39,626 bases of DNA, taken from assembly GCA_023143145.1 (NCBI GenBank), contig JAGLID010000045.1:1-39626 (forward strand), written 5' to 3'. The position numbers and the translations under genes are program-made. Every line of letters begins with the position of its first letter. The stretch's first letter is position 1. Below are positions 10,328 through 19,646 of the stretch, piece by piece. The notes below the pieces were generated by a model. That model was not told where the DNA came from and made no database searches. It saw only the letters and a list, made by a program, of their open reading frames with translations. Source of the DNA: Minisyncoccota bacterium (GTDB lineage Bacteria; Patescibacteriota; Minisyncoccia; JAHIHE01; JAGLIN01).

Positions 10328-10375
10328 CATTTTAGAAACCTAGCTCCGAAGCTTCGGAGCTAAGTTCCTAAAATG
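10328..10375 (-). other. 48-nt inverted repeat (long hairpin) upstream of aspS
   Basis: CATTTTAGAAACCTAGCTCCGAAG|CTTCGGAGCTAAGTTCCTAAAATG; 24 positions, two mismatches that become G.U on the minus-strand RNA. Confidence 0.8.
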
Positions 10376-10386
10376 TTCATATAACA

Positions 10387-10445
10387 AAAACTCCGTTCTT
10401 ATTTAATAAGTGAAAAACAAACTCATTAAATAAGAGCGAAGTTTT
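10387..10445 (-). terminator. Long hairpin terminator upstream of aspS
   Basis: 25-position arms 10387-10411 and 10421-10445, 22 Watson-Crick matches; minus strand followed by GTTTTTG. Confidence 0.7.
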
Positions 10446-10548
10446 ATTGATTATTATTATCTAAGTAATTAATTCTCATATTTTTTGCCATTTTCATTAA
10501 CTATATACATAATAACAAAGATATAAAAAAAGTCAAAGAAAAACACAC

Positions 10549-10630
10549 AGCCTACATCTTTTCAACGTATCTATCCCTGATAAACTCAATCCATTTATAA
10601 TCACGATCATTATTGATTTAAGTAAATAAA
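10549..10630 (-). pseudogene. Decayed duplicate of the argS 3' end
   Basis: About 72% identity by eye to 11424-11508; translates YLLKSIMIVIINGLSLSGIDTLK versus ArgS YLSKSVAITIKNGLDLLGIDTLKKM*. Confidence 0.7.
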
Positions 10631-10637
10631 AAAAGAA

Positions 10638-10664
10638 GCAGAGCCTATATTGGCTAGGCTACTG
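10638..10664 (-). terminator. Terminator after the multiheme protein gene
   Basis: Minus strand GCAGTAGCCTA..TAGGCTCTGC followed by TTCTTTTTTT. Confidence 0.7.
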
Positions 10665-10671
10665 CATTTGT

Positions 10672-11265
10672 TTAGTGGCAAATTCTACACTCACCACTAT
10701 GTTCTCCTCCAGGTCCCTTTCCTGGATTGTCATCATGATGAGATCCATGACAATCATCACAATTTTTATGAAGACTTGTTCCGTGACAAGCTCCACAGTT
10801 TTCCTGATGTATTCCAGAATATCTACTATGGCAAACTATACAACTCCTTTCAGTCGGAGCTGGACTCCCTTTATGGCAAAAAGGATTTATACAGCTGTAT
10901 TCATCAAGAATATCTTTATTATGATGAATCTCTTTTCCATCATGACAGTATTGACATTCATTATGAATGTTTCTGTTCGCTCCGTGACAATCCTCACATT
11001 CACTATGAATGCTTTTTCTACTTCCATGACAATCATCACAATCTTCGTGAAGGCTCGCTATGTGGCAATCTAGGCAATCCTTCTCCATATTATGAGGATT
11101 ACCAACGTCATCTTTGCCAGATTCAACATTACTGCCACTGTTTCCAGTGTCATCAGAACCACTAGGTCCAGGTCCTCTGGAATCACCTTTGCCAGCATCA
11201 ACCGAAACTATGGCAGTCAAGACCAATGACATTAGCACTAGACAAACAATCATTTTTCTATTCAT
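10672..11265 (-). CDS. Exported multiheme c-type cytochrome-like protein (8 CXXCH + 1 CX4CH)
   Basis: Signal peptide MNRKMIVCLVLMSLVLTAIVSVDA; CLDCH, CDDCH, CEDCH, CQYCH, CINPFCH, CIVCH, CGACH, CDDCH, CRICH; second ATG fits the GAGG SD better than the track start at 11271. Confidence 0.88.
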   Translation of the reverse strand: MNRKMIVCLVLMSLVLTAIVSVDAGKGDSRGPGPSGSDDTGNSGSNVESGKDDVGNPHNMEKDCLDCHIASLHEDCDDCHGSRKSIHSECEDCHGANRNIHNECQYCHDGKEIHHNKDILDEYSCINPFCHKGSPAPTERSCIVCHSRYSGIHQENCGACHGTSLHKNCDDCHGSHHDDNPGKGPGGEHSGECRICH

Positions 11266-11282
11266 ACCCATATCCTCTTTTT

Positions 11283-11308
11283 AGAGTATTTCTTAAAAGA
11301 AATACTCT
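11283..11308. promoter_or_regulatory. Perfect 12-bp inverted repeat just upstream of the multiheme gene SD
   Basis: AGAGTATTTCTT-AA-AAGAAATACTCT. Confidence 0.65.
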
Positions 11309-11426
11309 TTTGAAATCTGAAATTTAATTTATAAAATAATTATAACCTAAATTCCAATTAAACAACATCTAAGTTGGTATAATAGTTAAACCTAATCTTA
11401 ATTATTACATCAATAACATAGATGTT

Positions 11427-13172
11427 CTACATTTTTTTCAATGTATCTATCCCTAATAGATCTAATCCATTCTTTATCGTAATCGCGACCGATTTTGATA
11501 AATAAATTCTAGCTTTAGCAACCTGCATCTCTGATTTTATAATAGGTGTAGAACTATAGAAATTATTATACAAAGAAGCAAGTTCGTAAATATACAAAGC
11601 AATCAAATGCGGTAAATTTTCACGAGCAGCATTTTCAATAGCTTCCGGAAATTTAATTAATTGCCTTAAAATATCTTTTTCCATATCCTCTTTAAGCAAA
11701 CCAAAATCCGGCTTATCCAGAATATTGATTCTGTTTAATCTGTAAGCTCTATTATATTTTTCAACCAATGAATTTATTCTCGCATAAGTGTATTGCAAAT
11801 ACGGTGCGCTATTCCCTTCAAAAGAAAGCATTTTATCCCAGTTAAAAGCAATGTCTGTCAATCTATTCTGCGATAGATCATTATATTTTATAGCTCCAAG
11901 TCCTACAATTTTTGCAATCTTTTTTTTCTCCTTATTGCTTAGCTTGGGATTCTTTTCTTCCACGACTTTTTTTGCGATTTCAGTTGATTTTTTGATAAGC
12001 TCGTCAAGTTTCACCGTCTCCCCTTTTCTGGTTGAAAACTTTTTTCCTTCTTCTCCTAAAACCATACCGAATTTGATATGCTCAATTTGAGTATTTCTAC
12101 AAATACCCAATAATTCAAGCGAGGCGAATAATTTCTGAAAGTGCAATGCTTGTTCATTGGCAACTACATAAAGGATCTTCTTAGCTCGAAGTTTTTCTTC
12201 ACGATACTTTGCCGTCGCAATGTCAGTTGTCGTATAAAGATATGCTCCGTCTGTTTTTTTTATTAAAAATGCGGATAGATTATATTTATCAAGAGCGATA
12301 ACAATTGCCCCTTCGCTCTTTGTCGCAATTTTTCTCTCCAAGGCATCATTCACAACTCTTGAAAGCATTCCGTCATAAAAACTCTCGCCTAAAACATAAT
12401 CAAATTTTACACCTAAAGTTTTATATATCTTATTATAGTCTTTCAGACTTTCCTTAATTAGATATTTCCAAATCTTGATATTTTCGGTGTTTTTCTCTTG
12501 AAGCCTTTTTGTCTCATGTCTTGCAAACTCCTCAAGGTCCTTATTCTTCTCAACTTCTTTGTGAAATCTAACATAGAGTTTTGTCATCTCTTCAATGGGA
12601 TTTTTATCAATCTCTTTCTTGTTTCCCCAATGTTTATACGCGTAAATTAATTTTCCAAATTGAGTCCCCCAATCTCCGATGTGATTGTCACCGATAACCT
12701 TATAACCCAAAAAATTATAAATATTATAAAGTGATTGTCCAATTATAGTTGAACGCAAATGTCCAATATGCATCGGTTTGGCAATGTTCGGAGCTGAATA
12801 GTCAATGACAACAACTTTTTCTTTCCCAATTTCTGATGAACCAAACCTATCTTTCTTTCTCAAAACTTTGCACAAGTTTTGCCTAAGCCGTTTGTCGGAA
12901 ATTTCAAAATTTATAAAACCCGGATTTGCAATCGTAACTCCGCTGAAAATCTCTTTATACTCTGCAATCGTATCAATCTTATTTCTAATTTTCTCCGCAA
13001 TTTCCATCGGATTTTGATTCAACTTCCCCGCCGAAACCATCGCCACATTTGAAGCATAATCCCCGCGCCCCTTCTGTTTTGGCCACTCCACCACAAAATT
13101 AGGAATTTCTATATCCTGATATAAATCCTTTATTGCTTTATTTATAATTTCCTTTATTTCTTTATTTAGCAT
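11427..13172 (-). CDS. argS: Arginyl-tRNA synthetase
   Basis: VIDYSAPNIAKPMHIGHLRSTIIG; C-terminus NGLDLLGIDTLKKM typical of ArgRS. Confidence 0.97.
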   Translation of the reverse strand: MLNKEIKEIINKAIKDLYQDIEIPNFVVEWPKQKGRGDYASNVAMVSAGKLNQNPMEIAEKIRNKIDTIAEYKEIFSGVTIANPGFINFEISDKRLRQNLCKVLRKKDRFGSSEIGKEKVVVIDYSAPNIAKPMHIGHLRSTIIGQSLYNIYNFLGYKVIGDNHIGDWGTQFGKLIYAYKHWGNKKEIDKNPIEEMTKLYVRFHKEVEKNKDLEEFARHETKRLQEKNTENIKIWKYLIKESLKDYNKIYKTLGVKFDYVLGESFYDGMLSRVVNDALERKIATKSEGAIVIALDKYNLSAFLIKKTDGAYLYTTTDIATAKYREEKLRAKKILYVVANEQALHFQKLFASLELLGICRNTQIEHIKFGMVLGEEGKKFSTRKGETVKLDELIKKSTEIAKKVVEEKNPKLSNKEKKKIAKIVGLGAIKYNDLSQNRLTDIAFNWDKMLSFEGNSAPYLQYTYARINSLVEKYNRAYRLNRINILDKPDFGLLKEDMEKDILRQLIKFPEAIENAARENLPHLIALYIYELASLYNNFYSSTPIIKSEMQVAKARIYLSKSVAITIKNGLDLLGIDTLKKM

Positions 13173-13224
13173 AGCCTCATTGTAGCATAATTTTTTAGTT
13201 TTTCAAAAAAATGAAGAGTAATTT

Positions 13225-13497
13225 CTACTCTTCAATACTGTTATCTTTCTTACCAGACTTTGCTACAAAAATTACCATACCAAGTATTATATATAGCAAT
13301 ATGTCTATAATAATTAAGACGATAGAAGCCAATAGGCTCCACCAAAACCAAGCAGTGAATGCTATGGTTAGATTTTCTAACCCTACATAATAGAGCATCA
13401 TAAACATTCCGATTACAACGCCTAAAATTATAATAGCATAGGCAGTCCTATCAGAAATGCATATTATAGCTACTTTTCTTAGATTGTTAATATACAA
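13225..13497 (-). CDS. Small multi-pass membrane protein, unknown
   Basis: TTG start with AAAGGAGG SD at 13505-13512; two or more TM segments. Confidence 0.6.
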   Translation of the reverse strand: MYINNLRKVAIICISDRTAYAIIILGVVIGMFMMLYYVGLENLTIAFTAWFWWSLLASIVLIIIDILLYIILGMVIFVAKSGKKDNSIEE

Positions 13498-13531
13498 ACA
13501 AATTCCTCCTTTCTAAATATTTTATCTACAT

Positions 13532-13798
13532 TTAACTAAAATCTATCACAAACAAGAAAAATGTCAACAGCAATAACAAAAAACTTTCTTCTTCTGGAAT
13601 TATAAGCTCATCACTATAACGCACAGTATCAGATAAATCTTCCATAAATACCATGGCATTCGTAGAAAAATATATTCCTATTATAATACTAAATAATATT
13701 ATAGCAACTAATATAGTCTTATGTTTTTCTAAGTTTATAAGATCAAACATCTTATCAATTTTTTCTGTAATATGTCCAGACAAATTATCGTCCTCCAT
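13532..13798 (-). CDS. Small two-TM membrane protein, unknown
   Basis: ATG with AAAGGAT SD; hydrophobic helices at residues ~27-48 and the C-terminus. Confidence 0.6.
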   Translation of the reverse strand: MEDDNLSGHITEKIDKMFDLINLEKHKTILVAIILFSIIIGIYFSTNAMVFMEDLSDTVRYSDELIIPEEESFLLLLLTFFLFVIDFS

Positions 13799-13927
13799 TC
13801 ATCCTTTCTATTGTTTAATTTCATTTTTCAATGAGCATTATGCTCTTTGCAAAACTGTCAATTATAATTATGATTTACAAATAATTCTCAACCACTATAA
13901 TGGAGATATAAGAAATTAAATTTAAAA

Positions 13928-15088
13928 ATGTCACCTTATACTCATTACTTAGTGCATGATTTTTTTAAGAAAAAAGAATTTAATGAAATATATATTTCTG
14001 TTTTTATTATGACTTTTGCGGAAAGCCTGATTGAAATCTTTATACCAATTTATCTTTTTCAATTAGGATATTCAATCCCCATAATTATATTTTTCTATTT
14101 CTTAGTAAGTTTATTTTTTATCATATTTTCTCTATATGGTGCTAATATTGTTTCTAAGATTGGAGTAAAACATTCAATTCTCATTTCAATACCTTTTTTG
14201 GCTGTCTACTACATTGCCTTAAATTATATTATTTTTTCAAATTTTATATTCTTTGCCTTGCCAGCACTTCTCGCCATACGAATGATTTTCTATAATTTTG
14301 GTTTTCATTTAAACTATATTAAGCATTCAGACAAAGAAAAAAGAGGCAAGGAATTATCTACCATTGGAATTTTGACAACACTTTCGACTGCTACCGCTCC
14401 AATTCTCGCCAGTATTATTATTATCAAATTTGGTTTTGACATGTTGTTTTTAGTTGGAATCATATTATTAATAATTGGAACGATTCCTCTTTTTTTAACA
14501 AAGGATACTTACGAAAGAATTAATATCAATACCAAAAAAACTATAAGCTATATTTTTGATAAAAAAAGCCTTCCTCGCGCAATGAGCTTTACAGGATATG
14601 CGATTGAATCGATTATAGACAGAATTATCTGGCCGATATTTCTAATAATCTTATTGTTAACCGTTGAAAAAGTCGGAACAGTAGTTTCCTTTAGTCTCTT
14701 ATCTTCAATTCTTGTTTTCTATTTAATTGGGAAACTAACGGATAGACAAAACAAAACGAAACTAATAAAAATTGGAACATTTTTTTGTTTTTTCGGCTGG
14801 ATCGGAAGATTGCTTGTATATAATCAATTTACAGTACTATTAGTTGATTCATATAAAAATGTTTCTTCAAAAATTCTTCAACTACCTTGGTCAGCAAAAT
14901 CATATGACATTGCAGCCAAAGAAGGATACTTCAGCTTCATTGTTACAAGAGAAATAATTTTCAACTTGAGTAGAGTGATAATTTTACCTATCATTATGAT
15001 AATATTTTATATTGATTTTTTCCCATTTATTATCACTTTTATTATCGCGGCAATTTCCACTCTTTTATATCCCCTTCTATCCGAATAA
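13928..15088 (+). CDS. MFS-type transporter
   Basis: About 12 TM segments, 386 aa, MFS-like loops (GKLTDRQNKTK). Confidence 0.82.
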   Translation: MSPYTHYLVHDFFKKKEFNEIYISVFIMTFAESLIEIFIPIYLFQLGYSIPIIIFFYFLVSLFFIIFSLYGANIVSKIGVKHSILISIPFLAVYYIALNYIIFSNFIFFALPALLAIRMIFYNFGFHLNYIKHSDKEKRGKELSTIGILTTLSTATAPILASIIIIKFGFDMLFLVGIILLIIGTIPLFLTKDTYERININTKKTISYIFDKKSLPRAMSFTGYAIESIIDRIIWPIFLIILLLTVEKVGTVVSFSLLSSILVFYLIGKLTDRQNKTKLIKIGTFFCFFGWIGRLLVYNQFTVLLVDSYKNVSSKILQLPWSAKSYDIAAKEGYFSFIVTREIIFNLSRVIILPIIMIIFYIDFFPFIITFIIAAISTLLYPLLSE

Positions 15089-15107
15089 TAAATAAATAAA
15101 TACTAAA

Positions 15108-15135
15108 AAATCACAGTGAAGATTCGCTGTGATTT
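15108..15135 (+). terminator. Terminator between convergent MFS and ABC permease genes
   Basis: AAATCACAGTG-AAGATT-CGCTGTGATTT, 11-bp stem. Confidence 0.8.
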
Positions 15136-15140
15136 ATGTT

Positions 15141-15160
15141 TGTGAGGCGTACAGAATTCT
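15141..15160 (-). repeat. Partial decayed copy of the tRNA-Lys 3' end
   Basis: TTTGTGAGGCGTACAGAATTC versus TTTGTGGGGCGTACAGGACTC at the tRNA 3' end (18/21, all three differences transitions). Confidence 0.6.
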
Positions 15161-15194
15161 AATTTATTTTTTTCTATAAGAATTCAAAAAATAA

Positions 15195-16388
15195 TTATTC
15201 ACTTCTCAACGCATCCACGGGGTCAAGACGGCTTGCTTTTAAAGCTGGATAAAATCCGAAAAATACTCCAACAACAACAGAAAAACAAAAACCTATAATT
15301 GGACCTGTCCATGAAAACGCCAATGCCATAACGTCTAATCTTGAAAGTATTGAAATAGCCAATGAGCCAATAATAATCCCGAGTAGTCCGCCAACCATTG
15401 AAAGTGTTACGGATTCCAGCAAAAATTGCCCCAAGATGTCTCCTTGCTTTCCTCCAATGGCTTTTGATATTCCTATTTCTTTTGTTCTCTCCGCGACCGT
15501 AACAAACATAACATTCATAATTCCAATGCCTGACACAAGTAAAACAATAGCTGCTACAGAAGTTAAAAGAAACGTCATAAGTTCGGCTGAATCTTGAGCT
15601 GCTCCAACCATAGCCCCGGCATCCATTATCTTAAAATCATCCTCTTGACTATCTTTCAGTCCATGTTCTTCTCTCAAAGCTAACACAAGTTCTTCTGACG
15701 CAATCTCAATATTTTCTACACCATCAGCTACTGTAAATATCATTACAGAAGCATTACTTCCTAAAATACTTTTTTCTGCTGTAGTATTTGGCAGATAAAT
15801 AGCATCATCTAAAGAGTTTTTACCCATACTTCTTCCAGTTTCTTCAACTATTCCAATGACTTCAATCATTTTACCATTTATTTTTATAGTTTGACCAATT
15901 ATTTTATCCTTTTCAAAAAATAGTGTTTCTACTATCTCGCTTCCAAGGACCGCGACTCTTTCATTGCCCTCCACATCTTCATTGGTTATCAATCTCCCTT
16001 CGCCAATATCTATACTAGACATTTCAAAATAATTACTCTCAATTCCCATTATATTGAAAGAACCACTTTCAGCTTCAAAAGAAACAGCCATACCACCTTG
16101 TATCACAGCCGTAGCTTTTGGAATATGAGGACAATTTTCTATAATAACTTTAGAGTCAGTGGTTTTCAGCTTAGAACTTTCAATTTTTCCTTTCACTGAC
16201 ATGACAATAATTGAATCGGCAGACAATCCTTGAAATTGTTCATCTACTGCTTTTTGCGCGCCTTGTCCAATTGCAAATACAGCAATAACAGTAGAAACCC
16301 CAATAATTATCCCAAGCATTGAAAGAAATGTCCTTGTTTTATTTGCAAGTAAAGATTCAAAAGACATTTTTATAATTTCTAATTTCAT
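15195..16388 (-). CDS. MacB/FtsX-type ABC transporter permease
   Basis: LANKTRTFLSMLGIIIGVSTVIAVFAIGQGA, periplasmic MacB_PCD-like domain, C-terminal FtsX TMs. Confidence 0.95.
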   Translation of the reverse strand: MKLEIIKMSFESLLANKTRTFLSMLGIIIGVSTVIAVFAIGQGAQKAVDEQFQGLSADSIIVMSVKGKIESSKLKTTDSKVIIENCPHIPKATAVIQGGMAVSFEAESGSFNIMGIESNYFEMSSIDIGEGRLITNEDVEGNERVAVLGSEIVETLFFEKDKIIGQTIKINGKMIEVIGIVEETGRSMGKNSLDDAIYLPNTTAEKSILGSNASVMIFTVADGVENIEIASEELVLALREEHGLKDSQEDDFKIMDAGAMVGAAQDSAELMTFLLTSVAAIVLLVSGIGIMNVMFVTVAERTKEIGISKAIGGKQGDILGQFLLESVTLSMVGGLLGIIIGSLAISILSRLDVMALAFSWTGPIIGFCFSVVVGVFFGFYPALKASRLDPVDALRSE

Positions 16389-16389
16389 A

Positions 16390-17097
16390 TTAGTAATCTG
16401 AAGTTAATTTATAATTGTTGTCCACTACTTTTCCATCTCGCAGGTAAATTATTCTATCGGCATATTTTGCGACTTCTGAAGTATGAGTAACCATAATGAT
16501 TGTTTTATTTTTCTTTTTTAGACCAATAAATATTTTCATTATTTCAAGACCAGATTTAGAATCAAGTGCGCCAGTCGGTTCGTCTGCTAAAATTATATCA
16601 GGATTATTTATAAGAGACCTGCAAATAGAAACGCGTTGTTGTTGTCCGCCAGAAAGCTCCGTCGGTTTATGATTTGCTCTGTCCTCCATATTAACACTTT
16701 TCATAAGACCCATAGCTCTTTGCTCTCTGATATTTTTTGCTTCTCCTGAATATAGCGCTGGCAAAGCAATATTTTTTAATGCACTAAGTCGAGAAAACAA
16801 ATTAAACTGTTGAAATACAAAACCCATTTTTTTATTTCTAATATAAGCTAGTGTATAATCGTCTCTAACTTCTCCAATATTTTCTCCATTCAAAAAATAT
16901 TCTCCATCAGTTAAAGAATGGAGGCACCCTATAATATTTAATAAAGTTGTTTTCCCGCCACCAGATTCTCCCATTAACGCCACAAATTCTCCTTTTCTAA
17001 TATCAAGATTAATACCGTTTAGAACTGGCACTTCTTCGTCATTAGAAAGGTAATATGACTTATGAACATTTTTTAGTTGTATTAATAGTTCTTCCAT
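16390..17097 (-). CDS. MacB/LolD-type ABC transporter ATP-binding protein
   Basis: GESGGGKTTLLNIIG Walker A, LSGGQQQRVSICRSL signature, DIILADEPTGALD Walker B; likely start MEELLIQL. Confidence 0.96.
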   Translation of the reverse strand: MEELLIQLKNVHKSYYLSNDEEVPVLNGINLDIRKGEFVALMGESGGGKTTLLNIIGCLHSLTDGEYFLNGENIGEVRDDYTLAYIRNKKMGFVFQQFNLFSRLSALKNIALPALYSGEAKNIREQRAMGLMKSVNMEDRANHKPTELSGGQQQRVSICRSLINNPDIILADEPTGALDSKSGLEIMKIFIGLKKKNKTIIMVTHTSEVAKYADRIIYLRDGKVVDNNYKLTSDY

Positions 17098-17140
17098 AAC
17101 TTTTAATTTAATTGGAACTCTCTCACTTAATATCATTCTA

Positions 17141-19009
17141 TTAATATATTATTTTCTCACCAGCATCTAGACCTTTTATAATTTCTACATTCTTACCATC
17201 TGTAAATCCGGTTGTAACTGGCAACCACTCTTCGTTAATATTCAATACAGAAGGAACATCATTAATATTTCTAACCGCGCTAACCGGAACAACTAAAACA
17301 TTTTTAGCTTCAGCCGTTACAAAATCAACAAACACAGTCATACCTTCTCTTATTTGATTGTCTGCCTTGTTCATTATTACAATACGAACTAAATATGTAA
17401 CAATTCCTTGACTATTTGTTTTTGAAGTAAGTGAAATAAAACTAACTTCCCCATCAAGCATTAAGCTGTCCATTGCCTCAAAAGTAGCATAAACAGTTTG
17501 CCCGATTTTGATTTTGTTAATATCAGCTTCTTCAATATCCACTTCAATAAACAAAGTATCATTATTTATAATAACTGCTACCGGGTCAATATTTCCACTA
17601 TCTACTATAATATCACCTGTTTTATAATTAAGTCTTGCCACTTCACCATCAATCGGAGATACGATAGTTGCGTTTCCTAATTCATTTTGAGATTTTTCAA
17701 GATTTACAGAAGCGCTAGTTAATCTTGAGCGTGCAGAAGCTTTTTCCGCTTCAGTCAAAGGAGCTAATAGATTATTGTAATCTCGTTTAATTTGTTCAAC
17801 ACTTAATTTTTTACTTTCTACATTAGCTTCTGAGTTTTCAATGCTCCTCTTGGCATCAGCTTTAACATTGACCAAATCTCTTTTAGCATCTTCATAATCA
17901 ATAATATAATCATCAAGACGATCCCTCACATCATCTACTGCTTCAATTTTTGTGTTTATAGATGTAATTTTAGTATTAACGGTTGCTCTATTTGTGTTAA
18001 TTGTTGATATGAAACTGTCAAGTTCTGATTGTGAAAAATCAGATGAAGTAATTGTTGCTTCAAGCATTAAACTCATATAGTACAAATGCGTTTCAAATTT
18101 CTCCAAAGCAAAAACCGCTTGATTTGCCGCCTCGTCAATCTCACTATAAGAACTATTAAAATTTAATAACAGCACTAAAGAATCAAGTTTTTGTAACTCG
18201 TTCCGAGACACTAAATAGCTACTTTTTGCTTGATTTAAAAAAGACATATTTAACGCACCTAAAACATATTCAAAATCATCATTTATAGACTTATCGTCTA
18301 TTCCTACAATTTCATCTGATTCATTTAAGATATTATCTAAGCTTATATTAATTGATTTTATTGTATCCACTAAGCTTTCATAAGCATCACCTACATCTTC
18401 ACTACTAAGCTCATCTTGATTGTCGTCTAATTTCTCTTTAGCGTCATTTATTGCATCTTCAGCATTCTGGATACTTTCTTCAGCAGATTGCCTAGTTCCT
18501 TCCAAACTAATCTCAGCTTGATTTAATAATATTTCCGCTGAAGTAATTCTGTCTTTGGCATTAGCAATTTCCTCATCTGTAGCTCCATCCATTGTTTGAT
18601 TATACTCCGCTAAAACTGATAAATAATTTGAATATGCAGTACGAACATTCAACTCCAGTATTTCTGTTTTGACAGTAGCAATTTTATCACCCTTGCTGAT
18701 TTTATCACCCTCTTTAACAAATACTTCTTCTATCTCCAGATTATCACCGCCAACAGAGAAAGATAATTCAACTCCATCTTCTGCAATCACCTTACCGTCT
18801 GATTCAATAGAGATTTTCAAACTGTCTTTTTTCACTGTCCATTCTTTTTGAGAAACAGCTGTTTCTTTTGTATCTTTTTTGTCAAAATAAAAATAGGCAG
18901 AAATTAAAACTAAAAGAATACTACTTAAAATTATTATTTTCTTTTTAGTTATTTTAAATTTTCCACTATTGCCTCTAGATTTTTTACTTTCTTCTAATAT
19001 AGAACTCAT
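17141..19009 (-). CDS. HlyD/MacA-like membrane fusion (adaptor) protein
   Basis: N-terminal TM, split lipoyl/barrel-sandwich halves around a long coiled-coil, NATIVSPIDGEVARLNYKTGD. Confidence 0.92.
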   Translation of the reverse strand: MSSILEESKKSRGNSGKFKITKKKIIILSSILLVLISAYFYFDKKDTKETAVSQKEWTVKKDSLKISIESDGKVIAEDGVELSFSVGGDNLEIEEVFVKEGDKISKGDKIATVKTEILELNVRTAYSNYLSVLAEYNQTMDGATDEEIANAKDRITSAEILLNQAEISLEGTRQSAEESIQNAEDAINDAKEKLDDNQDELSSEDVGDAYESLVDTIKSINISLDNILNESDEIVGIDDKSINDDFEYVLGALNMSFLNQAKSSYLVSRNELQKLDSLVLLLNFNSSYSEIDEAANQAVFALEKFETHLYYMSLMLEATITSSDFSQSELDSFISTINTNRATVNTKITSINTKIEAVDDVRDRLDDYIIDYEDAKRDLVNVKADAKRSIENSEANVESKKLSVEQIKRDYNNLLAPLTEAEKASARSRLTSASVNLEKSQNELGNATIVSPIDGEVARLNYKTGDIIVDSGNIDPVAVIINNDTLFIEVDIEEADINKIKIGQTVYATFEAMDSLMLDGEVSFISLTSKTNSQGIVTYLVRIVIMNKADNQIREGMTVFVDFVTAEAKNVLVVPVSAVRNINDVPSVLNINEEWLPVTTGFTDGKNVEIIKGLDAGEKIIY

Positions 19010-19036
19010 ATAATGTTCAGTTAAAAGTTAAATAAG

Positions 19037-19606
19037 TTAATTAATTATCACAAAATTTGCAATATTCTTGTCCGTGATATCTTTATCGGTCCAAACTAAA
19101 AGCATTTTATCTTTGACAATATCATTTAGTGTAGCTTCAACCATTACTCCGTCTTCATTTTTGAGTATTTTTATTCCAACTGGAATAATAATTTTTTCTT
19201 CTCCTGTACTCATACTTTTCAACATTTCTAACCTTGCGTCAACATCATCATCAGTAGTATTTAATTGAGTACCTCCCATGCCCATGCCCATACCCATGCC
19301 ACCACCCGCACCTGATGATGGTCTTTTCTCTTTCTCATCATCTATATCTTCAACGCTTTCACTTTCTTCAAGTCCATTGTTTTCACCAGACATTTGTCTT
19401 TCAATCTCTAAAATCGTTACTTCATTACCAATAATAGTTTTTACAATCCCCGAGAGATTTGCCTTTTCTTCAGGCTTTTCAAATCCAGCAAATCTACTAT
19501 TCTCTGATGTTTGATTATTCTCATTTTGCTTATTACTATTTTGCCATAGATACCCTAATAAAACAGAAACGAATAACAGACTTATTATTGCTATAACTTT
19601 TTTCAT
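19037..19606 (-). CDS. Membrane-anchored protein with GMGMGMGMGG stretch, unknown
   Basis: N-terminal anchor, OB-like ANLSGIVKTIIGNEVTILEIER; directly upstream of the adaptor gene. Confidence 0.75.
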   Translation of the reverse strand: MKKVIAIISLLFVSVLLGYLWQNSNKQNENNQTSENSRFAGFEKPEEKANLSGIVKTIIGNEVTILEIERQMSGENNGLEESESVEDIDDEKEKRPSSGAGGGMGMGMGMGGTQLNTTDDDVDARLEMLKSMSTGEEKIIIPVGIKILKNEDGVMVEATLNDIVKDKMLLVWTDKDITDKNIANFVIIN

Positions 19607-19646
19607 AATAGTTTTTTATTAAATTATTATTTTTTATACTCTGATT

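Noticed and set aside
10650-11165. 171-aa and 132-aa plus-strand ORFs opposite the multiheme gene
   Set aside because: Antisense shadow of the repeated CXXCH-coding sequence; the minus strand has signal peptide, SD and terminator
19270-19305. Short tandem repeat CCCATG(C/A)
   Set aside because: Codes for the GMGMGMGMGG stretch in a gene; in-frame low complexity, not a regulatory repeat
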